16,650 nt of DNA from Heritagella sp051881655 (lineage in GTDB: Bacteria; Bacillota; Clostridia; Oscillospirales; Acutalibacteraceae), in the NCBI GenBank assembly GCA_051881655.1, contig JBJEQH010000058.1, positions 1 to 16,650 on the forward strand. The letters run 5' to 3'. The translations under genes were made by a program, and so were the position numbers. The notes beneath the pieces are model-generated. The model worked only from the letters and a program-made list of their open reading frames with translations. It was not told where the DNA came from and did not search any database. The first letter of the stretch is position 1; each line of letters starts with the position of its first letter. Below, piece after piece: positions 6,870 through 14,117 of this stretch.

Positions 6870-7457
6870 TCAACCCGGATACCCCATGGCTCTCCTGACC
6901 ACACCGGCTTTTTCCTCCCCGACCAGGCGGGCAAGCAGCGCAAAGCCGACATCCGCCGCGGTTTCCGGACAGAAGCTGGTGATGATGTTGTCGTCAACTA
7001 CGATTCTCTGATCCGCCATCACCTGTACGCCAAATTCCTCCAACTGCTTTTGCCTGTATCCGTTTTTTAAATGATAGGTGGTTGCCTTTCGGTTCTGTAA
7101 AACACCGCTCTTCCCAATGGGCAGCGCCCCTACGCAGATGCTCGCAATGGTCTTCTGTCTCCTGTCAAATTCCCGGATCAGCCCCAGAAATCTCTCATCG
7201 TAGGCCTCTTCGTAAAACCCGTATTCCTCAAAGCCGCCCGGTATGGCCAGCGCTTCATATTCGTCCACATCCAGTTCCGCAAAGGTTTTGTCAACCGTGA
7301 CCGGGATTCCAAAGGTTGACCGCACGGTTTTGGTAAAGCCGCACGTCACAACCTCCACATCCAGCGAATAGTCATTTCTTGCCCATCCCAGAATATCCAC
7401 AAACGGGGAAAACTCCATGGTCTCAAACCCTTTGTTGCAAAATAATAAGACCTTCAT
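6870..7457 (-). CDS. DJ-1/PfpI family protein
   Basis: 195 residues from ATG 7457. An upstream in-frame TTG (7475) is rejected because GGAGGAGAG lies between it and the ATG at good spacing. It has the class I glutamine amidotransferase-like fold signature of DJ-1 proteins: Glu15 in KGFETMEF, the PGGFEE turn (73-78), nucleophile-elbow Cys108 in SICVGA, and His129. Members act as glyoxalase or deglycase-like enzymes, chaperones or peptidases, and the exact activity here is unknown. It is preceded by a good promoter (7534-7562) and a 70-base leader with a terminator-like hairpin (7474-7512), and is probably followed in the same transcript by the acetyltransferase. Confidence 0.9.
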   Translation of the reverse strand: MKVLLFCNKGFETMEFSPFVDILGWARNDYSLDVEVVTCGFTKTVRSTFGIPVTVDKTFAELDVDEYEALAIPGGFEEYGFYEEAYDERFLGLIREFDRRQKTIASICVGALPIGKSGVLQNRKATTYHLKNGYRQKQLEEFGVQVMADQRIVVDDNIITSFCPETAADVGFALLARLVGEEKAGVVRRAMGYPG

Positions 7458-7473
7458 CCGTTCTCTCCTCCTC

Positions 7474-7512
7474 AAAAAACAGCAGGCGGGAAAAACAGCA
7501 CTTCCCCCGCCT
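7474..7512 (-). promoter_or_regulatory. Terminator-like hairpin in the leader of the DJ-1 gene
   Basis: On the minus strand AGGCGGG (7512-7506) pairs with CCCGCCT (7490-7484); four bases later come six T (7479-7474), immediately before the Shine-Dalgarno. It lies between the promoter and the start codon, so it could act as an attenuator. The gap between stem and T run weakens the case. Confidence 0.35.
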
Positions 7513-7533
7513 TCAAAATCTCTATTTTATGTT

Positions 7534-7562
7534 ACTATATCACAAGGCGGCCGCTTTTTCAA
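7534..7562 (-). promoter_or_regulatory. Sigma-A promoter of the DJ-1/GNAT transcript
   Basis: Reading on the minus strand: TTGAAA (7562-7557), 17 bases, TATAGT (7539-7534). The expected start is near 7527, giving a leader of about 70 bases. Confidence 0.65.
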
Positions 7563-7572
7563 GCAAACGTAA

Positions 7573-7610
7573 CAGCGCCCCCATCAGCCAAAACGGCTGC
7601 CGGGGCGCTG
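7573..7610. repeat. Two-tier hairpin upstream of the DJ-1 promoter
   Basis: CAGCGCCCC (7573-7581) pairs with GGGGCGCTG (7602-7610), with an inner CAGCC (7585-7589) / GGCTG (7595-7599). There is no T run directly after either arm, so it is a poor terminator. It sits 10 bases upstream of the -35 box and may be a regulatory site or a leftover structured RNA. Confidence 0.4.
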
Positions 7611-7648
7611 CTGCATCCGGGAGGTTTGCCGCAAAGCGGATACGATGG

Positions 7649-7687
7649 AAAAAGCCTGATTTGTCCGGCAGACAAATCAGGCTTTTT
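7649..7687. terminator. Terminator of the transglutaminase-like lipoprotein gene
   Basis: A perfect 17-bp stem (7649-7665 with 7671-7687), loop CGGCA, with A5 and T5 ends, so it can work in both directions. It lies 55 bases past the stop of the minus-strand lipoprotein gene. Confidence 0.92.
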
Positions 7688-7741
7688 ATGTTTTATGAAA
7701 GGAAAGACTTACTTTACTGCCAAATGCACACGTTCCCCGGG

Positions 7742-8809
7742 TTACTGATATTGTGTCAGATCAATAATTTCCGTTGTGCCATCCTCTCTGGTCACTTCCA
7801 TCTGATGATTTCCAATGAGATTATAATCAATGATGTCCCGCCAGGACGCAAATCTGGTATCTGTGCATGCTATTTCCAGGGCGCTGTCGATACTGCAGTC
7901 CCAGTTGTCAACCAACCCTCTGTCAACATTTTCCTCATCCGTCAGACCAAAGTATCGAAGTGAAACCCCTGTTTCTGTATCGTCCCATGTCGGGTCAATG
8001 TGGAATGCCACGCCATCAAGCCATATCATCGGCCACATATGACTGGAATCCGAATCCTGCATTTCAGTACTTGCTCGTTCACATTCAATTCCCAGTTGCT
8101 GGAAGGCAAATTGACAAAGATATGTGTAGGTATGGCATACACCTTTGTTATTTTGTAATGCCTGATAAATCACAATATCAGGGAAGAGATACTTGTCATC
8201 CGACATATTTAACGCCTCTACCCATTCGTAATCATAAGAGATACGCTGCGCAAAATACTTATAAATAGCAAGGACCTTTTCCAAATCCGTCATGTCCTCA
8301 GTGATGGTTTCATTGATCAGTGTCAGATATTCCTGATCAATACTGTTCAGCATCTTCCCGCAATCTTCCGCAGAATATGCGTACTCAAATGTCATTCGCT
8401 TGTGATCGTCGGTGAGTTGATAATTCGAAAGAATAAACGTGTAGGGGCTTTCCTGAAGATAGGAAAGGACACTCAGATTGTCATCGTAGCTATCCGTTAA
8501 CTGCACTTCTGATTCATGGGCAAAAATGGCGTCCATCGCGTCTTTGTAGGCTTCCATTTTCGCGTCGGTCAGATAATACCGATTGGCAGGGGTCAGAACA
8601 TAGTGATTGATCTGCGTTATTACCGGTTCCTTGGGAGTGCTGATTTCCGACGATGACGATGTGGATTCTGTCTCTGAAGAGGATGTGGCTTCTTTACTCT
8701 CTTCACCGGATGATTCCGCCGCCGAATCTGTGACTGGCTGATTATTTGCACCGCAGGCCGTAAAAGAAATCGTTACAAATAGGAACAAAAATGCGATAAA
8801 TTTTTTCAA
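7742..8809 (-). CDS. Transglutaminase-like domain lipoprotein
   Basis: 355 residues starting with TTG at 8809. An in-frame TGA lies three codons upstream, and AGAGGTGA is well placed, so the TTG start is firm. An N-terminal lipoprotein signal (MKKFIAFLFLFVTISFTAC) gives lipid-modified Cys19. A Ser/Glu/Thr-rich linker (about 27-60) follows, as expected for an exposed tether, then a long helical/beta middle and a transglutaminase-like (papain-fold) domain with a plausible triad Cys225 (KGVCHTY), His257 (SHMW) and Asp272 (HIDPTWDD). Secreted members usually act as cysteine peptidases or on cell-wall peptides rather than as cross-linkers. The gene is clearly lower in GC than its neighbours, and its own promoter and terminator isolate it, which suggests horizontal acquisition. 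Confidence 0.88.
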   Translation of the reverse strand: MKKFIAFLFLFVTISFTACGANNQPVTDSAAESSGEESKEATSSSETESTSSSSEISTPKEPVITQINHYVLTPANRYYLTDAKMEAYKDAMDAIFAHESEVQLTDSYDDNLSVLSYLQESPYTFILSNYQLTDDHKRMTFEYAYSAEDCGKMLNSIDQEYLTLINETITEDMTDLEKVLAIYKYFAQRISYDYEWVEALNMSDDKYLFPDIVIYQALQNNKGVCHTYTYLCQFAFQQLGIECERASTEMQDSDSSHMWPMIWLDGVAFHIDPTWDDTETGVSLRYFGLTDEENVDRGLVDNWDCSIDSALEIACTDTRFASWRDIIDYNLIGNHQMEVTREDGTTEIIDLTQYQ

Positions 8810-8870
8810 GCTGCTTCACCTCTGCTATAAATTTACCGGGCCGCTGTTCACCGGTACAGGAATTACTATT

Positions 8871-8900
8871 AGTATACTAAGAACCGGACACCAATTGCAA
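8871..8900 (-). promoter_or_regulatory. Candidate promoter of the lipoprotein gene
   Basis: On the minus strand: TTGCAA (8900-8895), 18 bases, TATACT (8876-8871). The left arm of the 14-bp inverted repeat (8880-8893) falls in the spacer, so anything binding or folding there would affect this promoter. Confidence 0.5.
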
Positions 8901-8934
8901 TACCAATACTTACAGAAAACTGGTGTCCGGTTCT
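8880..8934. repeat. Perfect 14-bp inverted repeat with a 27-base centre
   Basis: AGAACCGGACACCA (8880-8893) is the exact reverse complement of TGGTGTCCGGTTCT (8921-8934). Neither arm is followed by T's, so it is not a normal terminator. It could be an operator, a structured RNA or a small palindromic/MITE-like element. Confidence 0.7.
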
Positions 8935-9180
8935 GAAAGTAAAGACCTGTTTTGATACGAAATGCACAGCCCCCGTACTTTTCCTGAAAAGATGCCTACC
9001 CTTAAATCTTCGTACGCTTCGAAATGCAGGGCATTGATAAATCGGATTTTATCGTATCAGCGTATCGATTGCATCCTTACCGCTTTGTGGGATATATCGA
9101 AATCTCCGGCGGTGACAGAGGGCGAAACCACACAACAAAGACCCGAAAGGGCGCCGCGTACAATATCTGACGGCATAACC
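8935..9180. other. Non-coding stretch, no supported gene
   Basis: About 250 bases between the inverted repeat and the tRNA terminator. Open frames exist on both strands (106 codons on +, 62-81 on -), but none has a ribosome binding site or a recognisable protein. A short repeat CGAAATGCA occurs near 8959 and near 9020. It might be a degraded gene or part of a dispersed repeat. Confidence 0.5.
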
Positions 9181-9193
9181 GTTTTGCCACGGC

Positions 9194-9223
9194 AAAACAA
9201 AAAGGAGCAGGCAAACCTGCTCC
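9194..9223 (-). terminator. Terminator of the tRNA-Gln/tRNA-Pro transcript
   Basis: On the minus strand, GGAGCAGG-TTTG-CCTGCTCC (9223-9204) is followed by TTTTTGTTTT (9203-9194). It lies 85 bases past the tRNA-Pro 3' end. Next to it, GTTTTGCC-AC-GGCAAAAC (9181-9198) is a perfect palindrome that shares the T run. Confidence 0.92.
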
Positions 9224-9308
9224 GATACATAACCAAGGAACGAAAACAACTCCTTCCACACAAAAAAATCGAGTGTTCATAACGCAAATCCGTTAGGAAC
9301 ACTCGATA

Positions 9309-9385
9309 TGGTCGAGGTGAGAGGATTTGAACCTCCGGCTTCTACGTCCCGAACGTAGCGCTCTACCAAACTGAGCCACACCTCG
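9309..9385 (-). tRNA. tRNA-Pro (anticodon CGG)
   Basis: 77 bases with encoded CCA (complement of TGG at 9309-9311). Acceptor stem CGAGGTG/CACCTCG, discriminator A, D-arm GGCTCAGTTTGGTAGAGC, anticodon stem CTACG/CGTAG with loop TTCGGGA reading CGG, and T-arm GGAGGTTCAAATCCTC. It decodes CCG. Second in a minus-strand pair, 34 bases after tRNA-Gln. Confidence 0.96.
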
Positions 9386-9419
9386 AAAACGATAGCCCCG
9401 GTATTCCGAGGCTAACATC

Positions 9420-9493
9420 TGGCAGCGGTAGAAGGATTCGAACCTCCACATACAGAGTCAGAGTCTGCTGTGCTACCATTACACAATACCGCT
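9420..9493 (-). tRNA. tRNA-Gln (anticodon CTG)
   Basis: 74 bases with encoded CCA (TGG at 9420-9422 on +). Acceptor stem AGCGGTA/TACCGCT, discriminator G, D-arm GTGTAATGGTAGCAC, anticodon loop CTCTGAC reading CTG, and T-arm GGAGGTTCGAATCCTT with one weak closing pair. It decodes CAG. First gene of the pair after the promoter at 9570-9597. Confidence 0.96.
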
Positions 9494-9569
9494 ATTTTTA
9501 TCCTGCATGCCAACGGGAATTTGTCGAAGTTTCTCAACCTCTGTTTGTTTCTCGCTGACAACATGGTCT

Positions 9570-9597
9570 ATTATACCAGATATTCCGAAAATGTCAA
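9570..9597 (-). promoter_or_regulatory. Strong promoter of the tRNA pair
   Basis: On the minus strand: TTGACA (9597-9592), 16 bases, TATAAT (9575-9570) preceded by an extended TGG. Consensus in both boxes. The mature tRNA-Gln starts about 70 bases downstream of the expected start. The -35 box lies just 3 bases past the stop codon of the COG2509 gene. Confidence 0.85.
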
Positions 9598-9600
9598 CAC

Positions 9601-11220
9601 CTAAAATCCAAGTTTTTTCAATTTATTTTTTCGGGCCGAATCCAGCAAAATCTGCTCGGCACAGCGGATTCCATCCACCGCGGCGGACACAATCCCACCG
9701 GCATACCCGGCCCCCTCCCCGCAGGGGTACAGCCCCCGCAGCGTGGGGCACTGCAGGCTGTCGTCCCGCAGAATCCGCACCGGCGACGAGCTGCGGGTCT
9801 CCACCCCGGTCAGCAGGGCATCGCCCATCGAAAAACCGTGCAGCTTTCCGTCCAGCAGCCGGATGCCCTGGCGCATGCTCTCCGTGACAAACTCCGGCAG
9901 GCACCGGTCCAGGTTCTCCGGCACCGCACCGGGCCGGTAGGTGGGCGTCACCTCGCCCCAACGGGTACTCTTTCTCCCCTGCAGAAAATCCTCCACCCGC
10001 TGTACCGGCGCCGCATAGGATCCGCTGAGCGCATAGGCGGCTTTTTCCCATTTCCGCTGGAACTCCACCCCGCCCAGCGGTCCCGGCACCCCAAAATCGG
10101 CGGGCTCCACCCCCACCAGCAGGGCGGCATTGCAGTTTTCCCCGTCCCGGGCAAAGCAGCTCATGCCATTGGTCACCACGGTGTTCTCCTCGCTGGCGGC
10201 CGCCACCACCGTGCCCCCCGGGCACATGCAAAAGCTGTACACGCCCCGCCCGTTGGGCAGATGAACCGCCAGATGGTAATCGGCCGCCCCCAAAGCCGGG
10301 TGCCCCGCGGCCGCCCCATACTGGGCGCGGTCCAGCCACGCCTGCCGGTGCTCAATCCGGGCGCCGATGGAAAACGCCTTGGGCTCCATGGGGATTTTCA
10401 TCGCCTGCAGCATGGAAAAGGTATCCCGGGCGCTGTGCCCCACCGCCAGCACCACATGCCGGGTGGGAATCTCCTCTTCCTGCCCGTGACAGCGGACCCG
10501 CACCCCTGTGAGCTGGCCCTCTTTGTGCAGCAGCCCCACGCACTGGGTTTCAAAGCGCACCTCGCCCCCCAATCCACAGATCGTCTGCCGGATGTTCCGC
10601 ACGGCCTGGGGCAGGCGGTCCGTGCCCACATGGGGCTTTGCCTGCCACAGAATTTCACCCGGGGCCCCGGCGGCCACCAGCTCCTGCAGCACCTTGCGGG
10701 CGCGGGGATCCTTGGTGCCGGTATTCAGCTTTCCGTCGGAAAACGTCCCGGCGCCGCCCTCTCCAAACTGCACGTTGCTGTCAGGATCCAGCCTCCCCTG
10801 CTCCCAGAACTGCCGAACGCTCCGGGTGCGCCGGTCCACCGGCTCGCCCCGCTCGATCACCAGGGGCCGCAGCCCCGCCTGGGCCAGAATCAGCCCGGCA
10901 AACAGGCCGCCGGGTCCCAGCCCGATGACCACCGGGCGCTGGGGCAGAACTGCGCCGGCGGGAAGCTGGTACCGGTACGGCAAAACGCTCTGCACGTTGG
11001 GATCCCGCAGGCGGGACACCACCGTCTTCTCCTTGTCCAGCATGACGTCCACCGTCATGGTAAAATGAACCCGGTCCTTTTTCCGCGCATCCACCGACCG
11101 GCGGAAGACCTCCAGCCCCTGGATGTCCCTTTCGCTGATGTGCAGTTTTTTGGCCGCGCTTTTCCGCAGCCACGCTTCGTCATAGGAAAGAGGGGCCGAA
11201 ACCCCGGTGATCCGTATCAT
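9601..11220 (-). CDS. FAD-dependent dehydrogenase, COG2509 family
   Basis: 539 residues, normal length. A short N-terminal alpha/beta region (about 1-90) precedes the dinucleotide-binding Rossmann motif GLGPGG (100-105). Other family features are the FGEGGAGTFSDGKLNTG stretch, the internal VVLAVGHSARDT FAD-contact segment, a CPGG loop and a C-terminal LYPCGEGAGYAGGI motif close to the FAD. The reaction is unknown for most members; they are described as uncharacterised FAD dehydrogenases. ATG 11220 overlaps the TGA of the preceding flavoprotein (ATGA), so translation is coupled. No terminator is obvious after the stop; the tRNA promoter starts there instead. Confidence 0.9.
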   Translation of the reverse strand: MIRITGVSAPLSYDEAWLRKSAAKKLHISERDIQGLEVFRRSVDARKKDRVHFTMTVDVMLDKEKTVVSRLRDPNVQSVLPYRYQLPAGAVLPQRPVVIGLGPGGLFAGLILAQAGLRPLVIERGEPVDRRTRSVRQFWEQGRLDPDSNVQFGEGGAGTFSDGKLNTGTKDPRARKVLQELVAAGAPGEILWQAKPHVGTDRLPQAVRNIRQTICGLGGEVRFETQCVGLLHKEGQLTGVRVRCHGQEEEIPTRHVVLAVGHSARDTFSMLQAMKIPMEPKAFSIGARIEHRQAWLDRAQYGAAAGHPALGAADYHLAVHLPNGRGVYSFCMCPGGTVVAAASEENTVVTNGMSCFARDGENCNAALLVGVEPADFGVPGPLGGVEFQRKWEKAAYALSGSYAAPVQRVEDFLQGRKSTRWGEVTPTYRPGAVPENLDRCLPEFVTESMRQGIRLLDGKLHGFSMGDALLTGVETRSSSPVRILRDDSLQCPTLRGLYPCGEGAGYAGGIVSAAVDGIRCAEQILLDSARKNKLKKLGF

Positions 11221-12536
11221 GCTTTTCTCCCCTCTTTTTTCTTTGGCAGCAAAAGGCCGGCCGCCCGCCAGGCCGCCGCCATCCCCGCCGTTTTTCCGCT
11301 GAGAAACGCCCAGTGCAGATTAAAACCGCCGCAGTCACCGTCCACATTCCACAGCTCCCCGGCCAAAAACAGCCCCGGCCTTCCCGCAATTTCCAGGGAA
11401 TGGGGAGCGGCGTTTTCCATTTTCACGCCGCCGCAGGCGACCTGCGCCTGCTCCCAGCCGCCCGTGCCCTTGATGGCAAAGCGCCAGTCCTTCGCCGTTT
11501 TCGCGATAAGCCACAGCTCTTCTTTCCGGCACGCGGCATTTTTCTTCTGTTCCTTTCCCGAACCGTCCAGCGCACTGCGGCAGATTTCCTGCCCGACGCG
11601 CAGGTTCAGCAGGCCTGAGAGCAGGTCCACCGCCGGTTCCTGGGGCAGCAGGCGGCAGCGCTGCAGAAGATGGGCGAAAACCGCCTCCTGCGTCATTTCC
11701 GGGAGAAGATCCAGCGAAAACGCCAGATTCTTTCGCTTTTTTCCCCGCACGGTGCCCCCGTTTTCCCACTCGGATACCCAGCGGGAGAGCTGGAACACGC
11801 AGATCCCCGACAGGCTCTCCCCGGTAAACTGGATTTCCCCGCTCTCCCGGGCGACCTCTCCGCCGTCCGCGAGCAGGCGGACCGTCCCCTTACTGCGCAT
11901 GCCCTTCAGGGCGGACAGGCGCTGTCCCGCCGCCCGCACCGGGCACAGTCCCGGGAAAAAGGGGGCCGCCGTGAGATGAAAGGGCGCAAGCAGCGCCCGG
12001 CCGCTGTCGCAGCCCCCCAATTGCGGGGCCGCCGGGCTGCCGGACGCGACGATCACACAGGGGGCCGCGAACGCCTCCTCCTGCGCAGATACAACCCACT
12101 GCCCCTTTTCCTGATGCAGGCATTCGGCCTTCTGCTCGCACAGAATCTCCGCCCCCCACCGCCGGCACTGGGTCAGTAACGTCTGCAGCACCGCGGCGGC
12201 CTGTTCGCCCCGCGGATAGATCCGGCCGGCCCCGTCCTCCAGGGTCGCCAGCCCCATCTGCTCGAAGGTGCGGCGCGCCTCTTCCGCCGGATATGACTGC
12301 AGAAGGGAAAAAGCGGCGGATGTATCCCCATGATAATGCGCGGCCGCGATCTCCCGGTTTGACAAATTGCACCGCCCGTTGCCGGTGGCCAGCAGCTTGC
12401 GCCCCGGTTTTTTGCCCGCTTCCAACACCAGCACGCCGCCGGGCACTTTCCGCTGGGCCAGAGTGCGCGCCGCGCTGGCGGCCGCCATCAGTCCGGAGGC
12501 CCCGGCCCCCACCACAATCACCGCCGCCTGCCTCAT
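11217..12536 (-). CDS. HI0933-family (BaiN/YhiN-like) FAD-dependent oxidoreductase
   Basis: 439 residues from ATG 12536. A longer frame starting at 12572 is rejected because this ATG overlaps the TGA of the upstream gene (ATGA) and is followed directly by the Rossmann strand. FAD-binding VVGAGASG (8-15), the family signature KLLATGNGRCNLSN (48-60 region), and the C-terminal GELWNVDGDCGGFNLHWAF block, which contacts FAD, are all present. Family members include bile-acid 3-dehydro-delta-4/6 reductases (BaiN) and enzymes of unknown substrate, and nothing here fixes the substrate. It is coupled to the COG2509 gene through another ATGA. Confidence 0.92.
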   Translation of the reverse strand: MRQAAVIVVGAGASGLMAAASAARTLAQRKVPGGVLVLEAGKKPGRKLLATGNGRCNLSNREIAAAHYHGDTSAAFSLLQSYPAEEARRTFEQMGLATLEDGAGRIYPRGEQAAAVLQTLLTQCRRWGAEILCEQKAECLHQEKGQWVVSAQEEAFAAPCVIVASGSPAAPQLGGCDSGRALLAPFHLTAAPFFPGLCPVRAAGQRLSALKGMRSKGTVRLLADGGEVARESGEIQFTGESLSGICVFQLSRWVSEWENGGTVRGKKRKNLAFSLDLLPEMTQEAVFAHLLQRCRLLPQEPAVDLLSGLLNLRVGQEICRSALDGSGKEQKKNAACRKEELWLIAKTAKDWRFAIKGTGGWEQAQVACGGVKMENAAPHSLEIAGRPGLFLAGELWNVDGDCGGFNLHWAFLSGKTAGMAAAWRAAGLLLPKKKEGRKA

Positions 12537-13027
12537 AGTACCGCCCCCAGCAGTCCATATCCCAGCAGGCACATGATCCCGTCGGCGGCCAGGGTGCCGG
12601 CGATAATCGGCGGCATGGCATCCTTAAAGCGCATATTCATCATGGCGGCGATCAGCGCACCGGTCCAGGCCCCCGTTCCCGGCAGGGGAATGCCCACAAA
12701 GAGGAACAGCCCCCATTTCTGGTAGCGCTCCACCTTTTTCCGGTTCTTCTCCACCTTTTTCTCCATGCGCTGTACAAATCCCTTGAGGCAGGTATTGCGC
12801 ATCCAGTCAAAAACCTGCCGGACAAACAGCAGGATCAGCGGGATGGGCAGCAGCGTACCCGCCGCGCAGATGAAGAACGCCGGGATCATATCGACCTGCA
12901 GCAGGGTGGCAGCCAGAATACCGGCGCGCAGCTCCAGCAGCGGCAGCAGGGATACGGCAAAAATAATCCATTCGGCCGGGATCGCCGCACCGAACGTTTC
13001 GACAATCCATTCTGTGATTCCGTCCAA
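12533..13027 (-). CDS. Small multidrug export-like membrane protein (COG2426, PF06695)
   Basis: 164 residues. I choose TTG 13027 as the start: AGGAGGAG lies 5-7 bases upstream, whereas the longer frame (TTG 13069) has no ribosome binding site and runs through the Shine-Dalgarno. Hydrophobic segments at about 19-43, 46-70, 106-131 and 140-164 enclose a very basic cytoplasmic stretch (LKGFVQRMEKKVEKNRKK, about 81-98). Conserved features are LLELRAG (30-36), where membrane re-entry is likely, and PGTGAWTG (116-123). The name 'small multidrug export' is historical, and true transport is unproven. Its stop overlaps the ATG of the flavoprotein gene. Its Shine-Dalgarno lies inside an inverted repeat (13031-13080). 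Confidence 0.88.
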   Translation of the reverse strand: MDGITEWIVETFGAAIPAEWIIFAVSLLPLLELRAGILAATLLQVDMIPAFFICAAGTLLPIPLILLFVRQVFDWMRNTCLKGFVQRMEKKVEKNRKKVERYQKWGLFLFVGIPLPGTGAWTGALIAAMMNMRFKDAMPPIIAGTLAADGIMCLLGYGLLGAVL

Positions 13028-13030
13028 TCC

Positions 13031-13080
13031 ATCTCCTCCTTCGAATCCGATAAATTTCAGTATACCCAATCGGAGGAGAT
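13031..13080 (-). promoter_or_regulatory. Inverted repeat containing the Shine-Dalgarno of the COG2426 gene
   Basis: ATCTCCTCC (minus strand, 13080-13072) is the exact complement of GGAGGAGAT (13039-13031), the Shine-Dalgarno of the gene. Between the arms lies TATACT (13064-13059), a possible -10 box, though without a good -35. A transcript from there would carry only the downstream arm; read-through from pdaA would carry both and could hide the ribosome binding site. A second pairing CCGAT/ATCGG competes with it. Confidence 0.5.
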
Positions 13081-13110
13081 TCTTTTTTCTTTTAAAGAAT
13101 TATAATCAGA

Positions 13111-13923
13111 TTATTCCCCGGCGCACAGATCATCAAGGGTGGCAAACGTATACCCCTGCGCTTTCCAGCCCCGGATCAGCTCCTGCAGAATTTCACAGTT
13201 GGTCTCGGAGGTGCTGTGGAGCAGAATGACGGCGCCGGGATGCACCCGCCGGTTTAAGAGCTCGACCGCCTCCTGCGGATCGGGCTGGTCGTCCGTTTTC
13301 CAGTCCACATAGGCAAGGCTCCAGAAAATAGTGTGGTACCCCGCCCGCTGGGCGTATTCCAGGTTCTGCTCGCTGTAAATGCCCTGCGGCGGTCGGTAGT
13401 ACGGCGCCATGGGCTGCCCGGTGACAGCCTCGACCTTTTCGGCCAGGGTCTGCAGCTCCGCGCGGAAGGCGTCCTCCTGACTGATGGCGGACATATCCGG
13501 GTGGCTGTTGGTGTGGTTGCCGATGATGTGGCCCTCCTGCGCCATACGCTGCACCAGCTCGGGCTCCGTCTCCACAAAATGCCCCACGACAAAGAACGCG
13601 GCCGGTACCTGTTCCTCCTTCAGCACATCCAGAATCCGGCCCGTGTACCCGTTTTCATACCCCACATCGAAGGTGAGATACAGCTTTTTCTCCTCCTGAT
13701 TCCCCAAAAACCAGGCGTCGTACGCCTGCAGCTCCTCTTTTCCGGCGTTTCCCACCGGGGCCTGCCCCTCCTGCTGAAAGCTGAGCCCCCAGCCGGTCCC
13801 GGCGCTGGTGGGCACGGCCGCTTCCCCTCCCCGTCCAAAGCACAGCCAGACCAACCCCAGCAGCGCACAGATCCCCACGCAGACGGACAAAATGGTCATA
13901 CGGGTTAAACGGATGACATACAT
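13111..13923 (-). CDS. pdaA: PdaA-like delta-lactam-biosynthetic polysaccharide deacetylase
   Basis: 270 residues from ATG 13923, chosen because AAGGGGGAAAGGGG precedes it and the next residues form a membrane anchor (about 9-29). A linker follows, then a NodB deacetylase domain (about 80-265). Metal and catalytic positions: Asp86 in TFDVGYENGYT, His137 and His141 in NHTNSHPDM, Arg177 in RPPQG, His236 in LLHSTSETN. The GYENGYT block and the VDWKTDDQ segment are characteristic of B. subtilis PdaA, which removes the acetyl group from MurNAc to make muramic-delta-lactam in spore cortex. A Val replaces the Asn after the catalytic Asp of B. subtilis PdaA. The membrane-anchored domain would face outwards. 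The COG2426 gene starts 83 bases downstream with no clear terminator. Confidence 0.88.
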   Translation of the reverse strand: MYVIRLTRMTILSVCVGICALLGLVWLCFGRGGEAAVPTSAGTGWGLSFQQEGQAPVGNAGKEELQAYDAWFLGNQEEKKLYLTFDVGYENGYTGRILDVLKEEQVPAAFFVVGHFVETEPELVQRMAQEGHIIGNHTNSHPDMSAISQEDAFRAELQTLAEKVEAVTGQPMAPYYRPPQGIYSEQNLEYAQRAGYHTIFWSLAYVDWKTDDQPDPQEAVELLNRRVHPGAVILLHSTSETNCEILQELIRGWKAQGYTFATLDDLCAGE

Positions 13924-13980
13924 ACCCCTTTCCCCCTTTTGTTTTTCTACAGCGATATGCAAAAAAACGAAGGGGTATGC
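13921..13980 (-). promoter_or_regulatory. Leader of pdaA with inverted repeat over the start site and a possible sigma-G-like promoter
   Basis: CATACCCCTT (minus strand, 13979-13970) is the exact complement of AAGGGGTATG (13930-13921), which covers the start codon and the G-run before it. Between the arms lies CATATCG (13959-13953). With GCATA (13980-13976) 16 bases upstream this loosely resembles the sigma-G pattern GHATR...CATWHTA, as expected for pdaA, but the -10 is imperfect. Confidence 0.4.
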
Positions 13981-14025
13981 CTTGCAGAAACCGGCCCTGC
14001 GGGCTGCGGCCGGCGGAAACACGCC

Positions 14026-14064
14026 AAAACTCCCCCGCATGGCAAAACCATACGGGGGAGTTTT
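14026..14064. terminator. Terminator after metY
   Basis: A 17-bp stem (14026-14042 with 14048-14064, one G-T pair), loop CAAAA, with AAAA and TTTTT ends. It ends the minus-strand metY transcript 54 bases past its stop and insulates pdaA. Confidence 0.92.
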
Positions 14065-14117
14065 TCTGCAAAACAGCCGTGCTTCCGGCTGCCTGTTTCC
14101 TTGGATTTTCCGGGGAA

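Noticed and set aside
8962..9282. 106-codon open frame on + and 62-81 codon frames on - beside the tRNA genes
   Set aside because: No Shine-Dalgarno, no recognisable protein, and the + frame runs through the tRNA terminator hairpin.
9838..11979. 713-codon open frame on + across the two flavoprotein genes
   Set aside because: It is antisense to two clear FAD enzymes, is rich in Pro/His/Arg, has no domain, and reflects scarce stop codons in GC-rich DNA.
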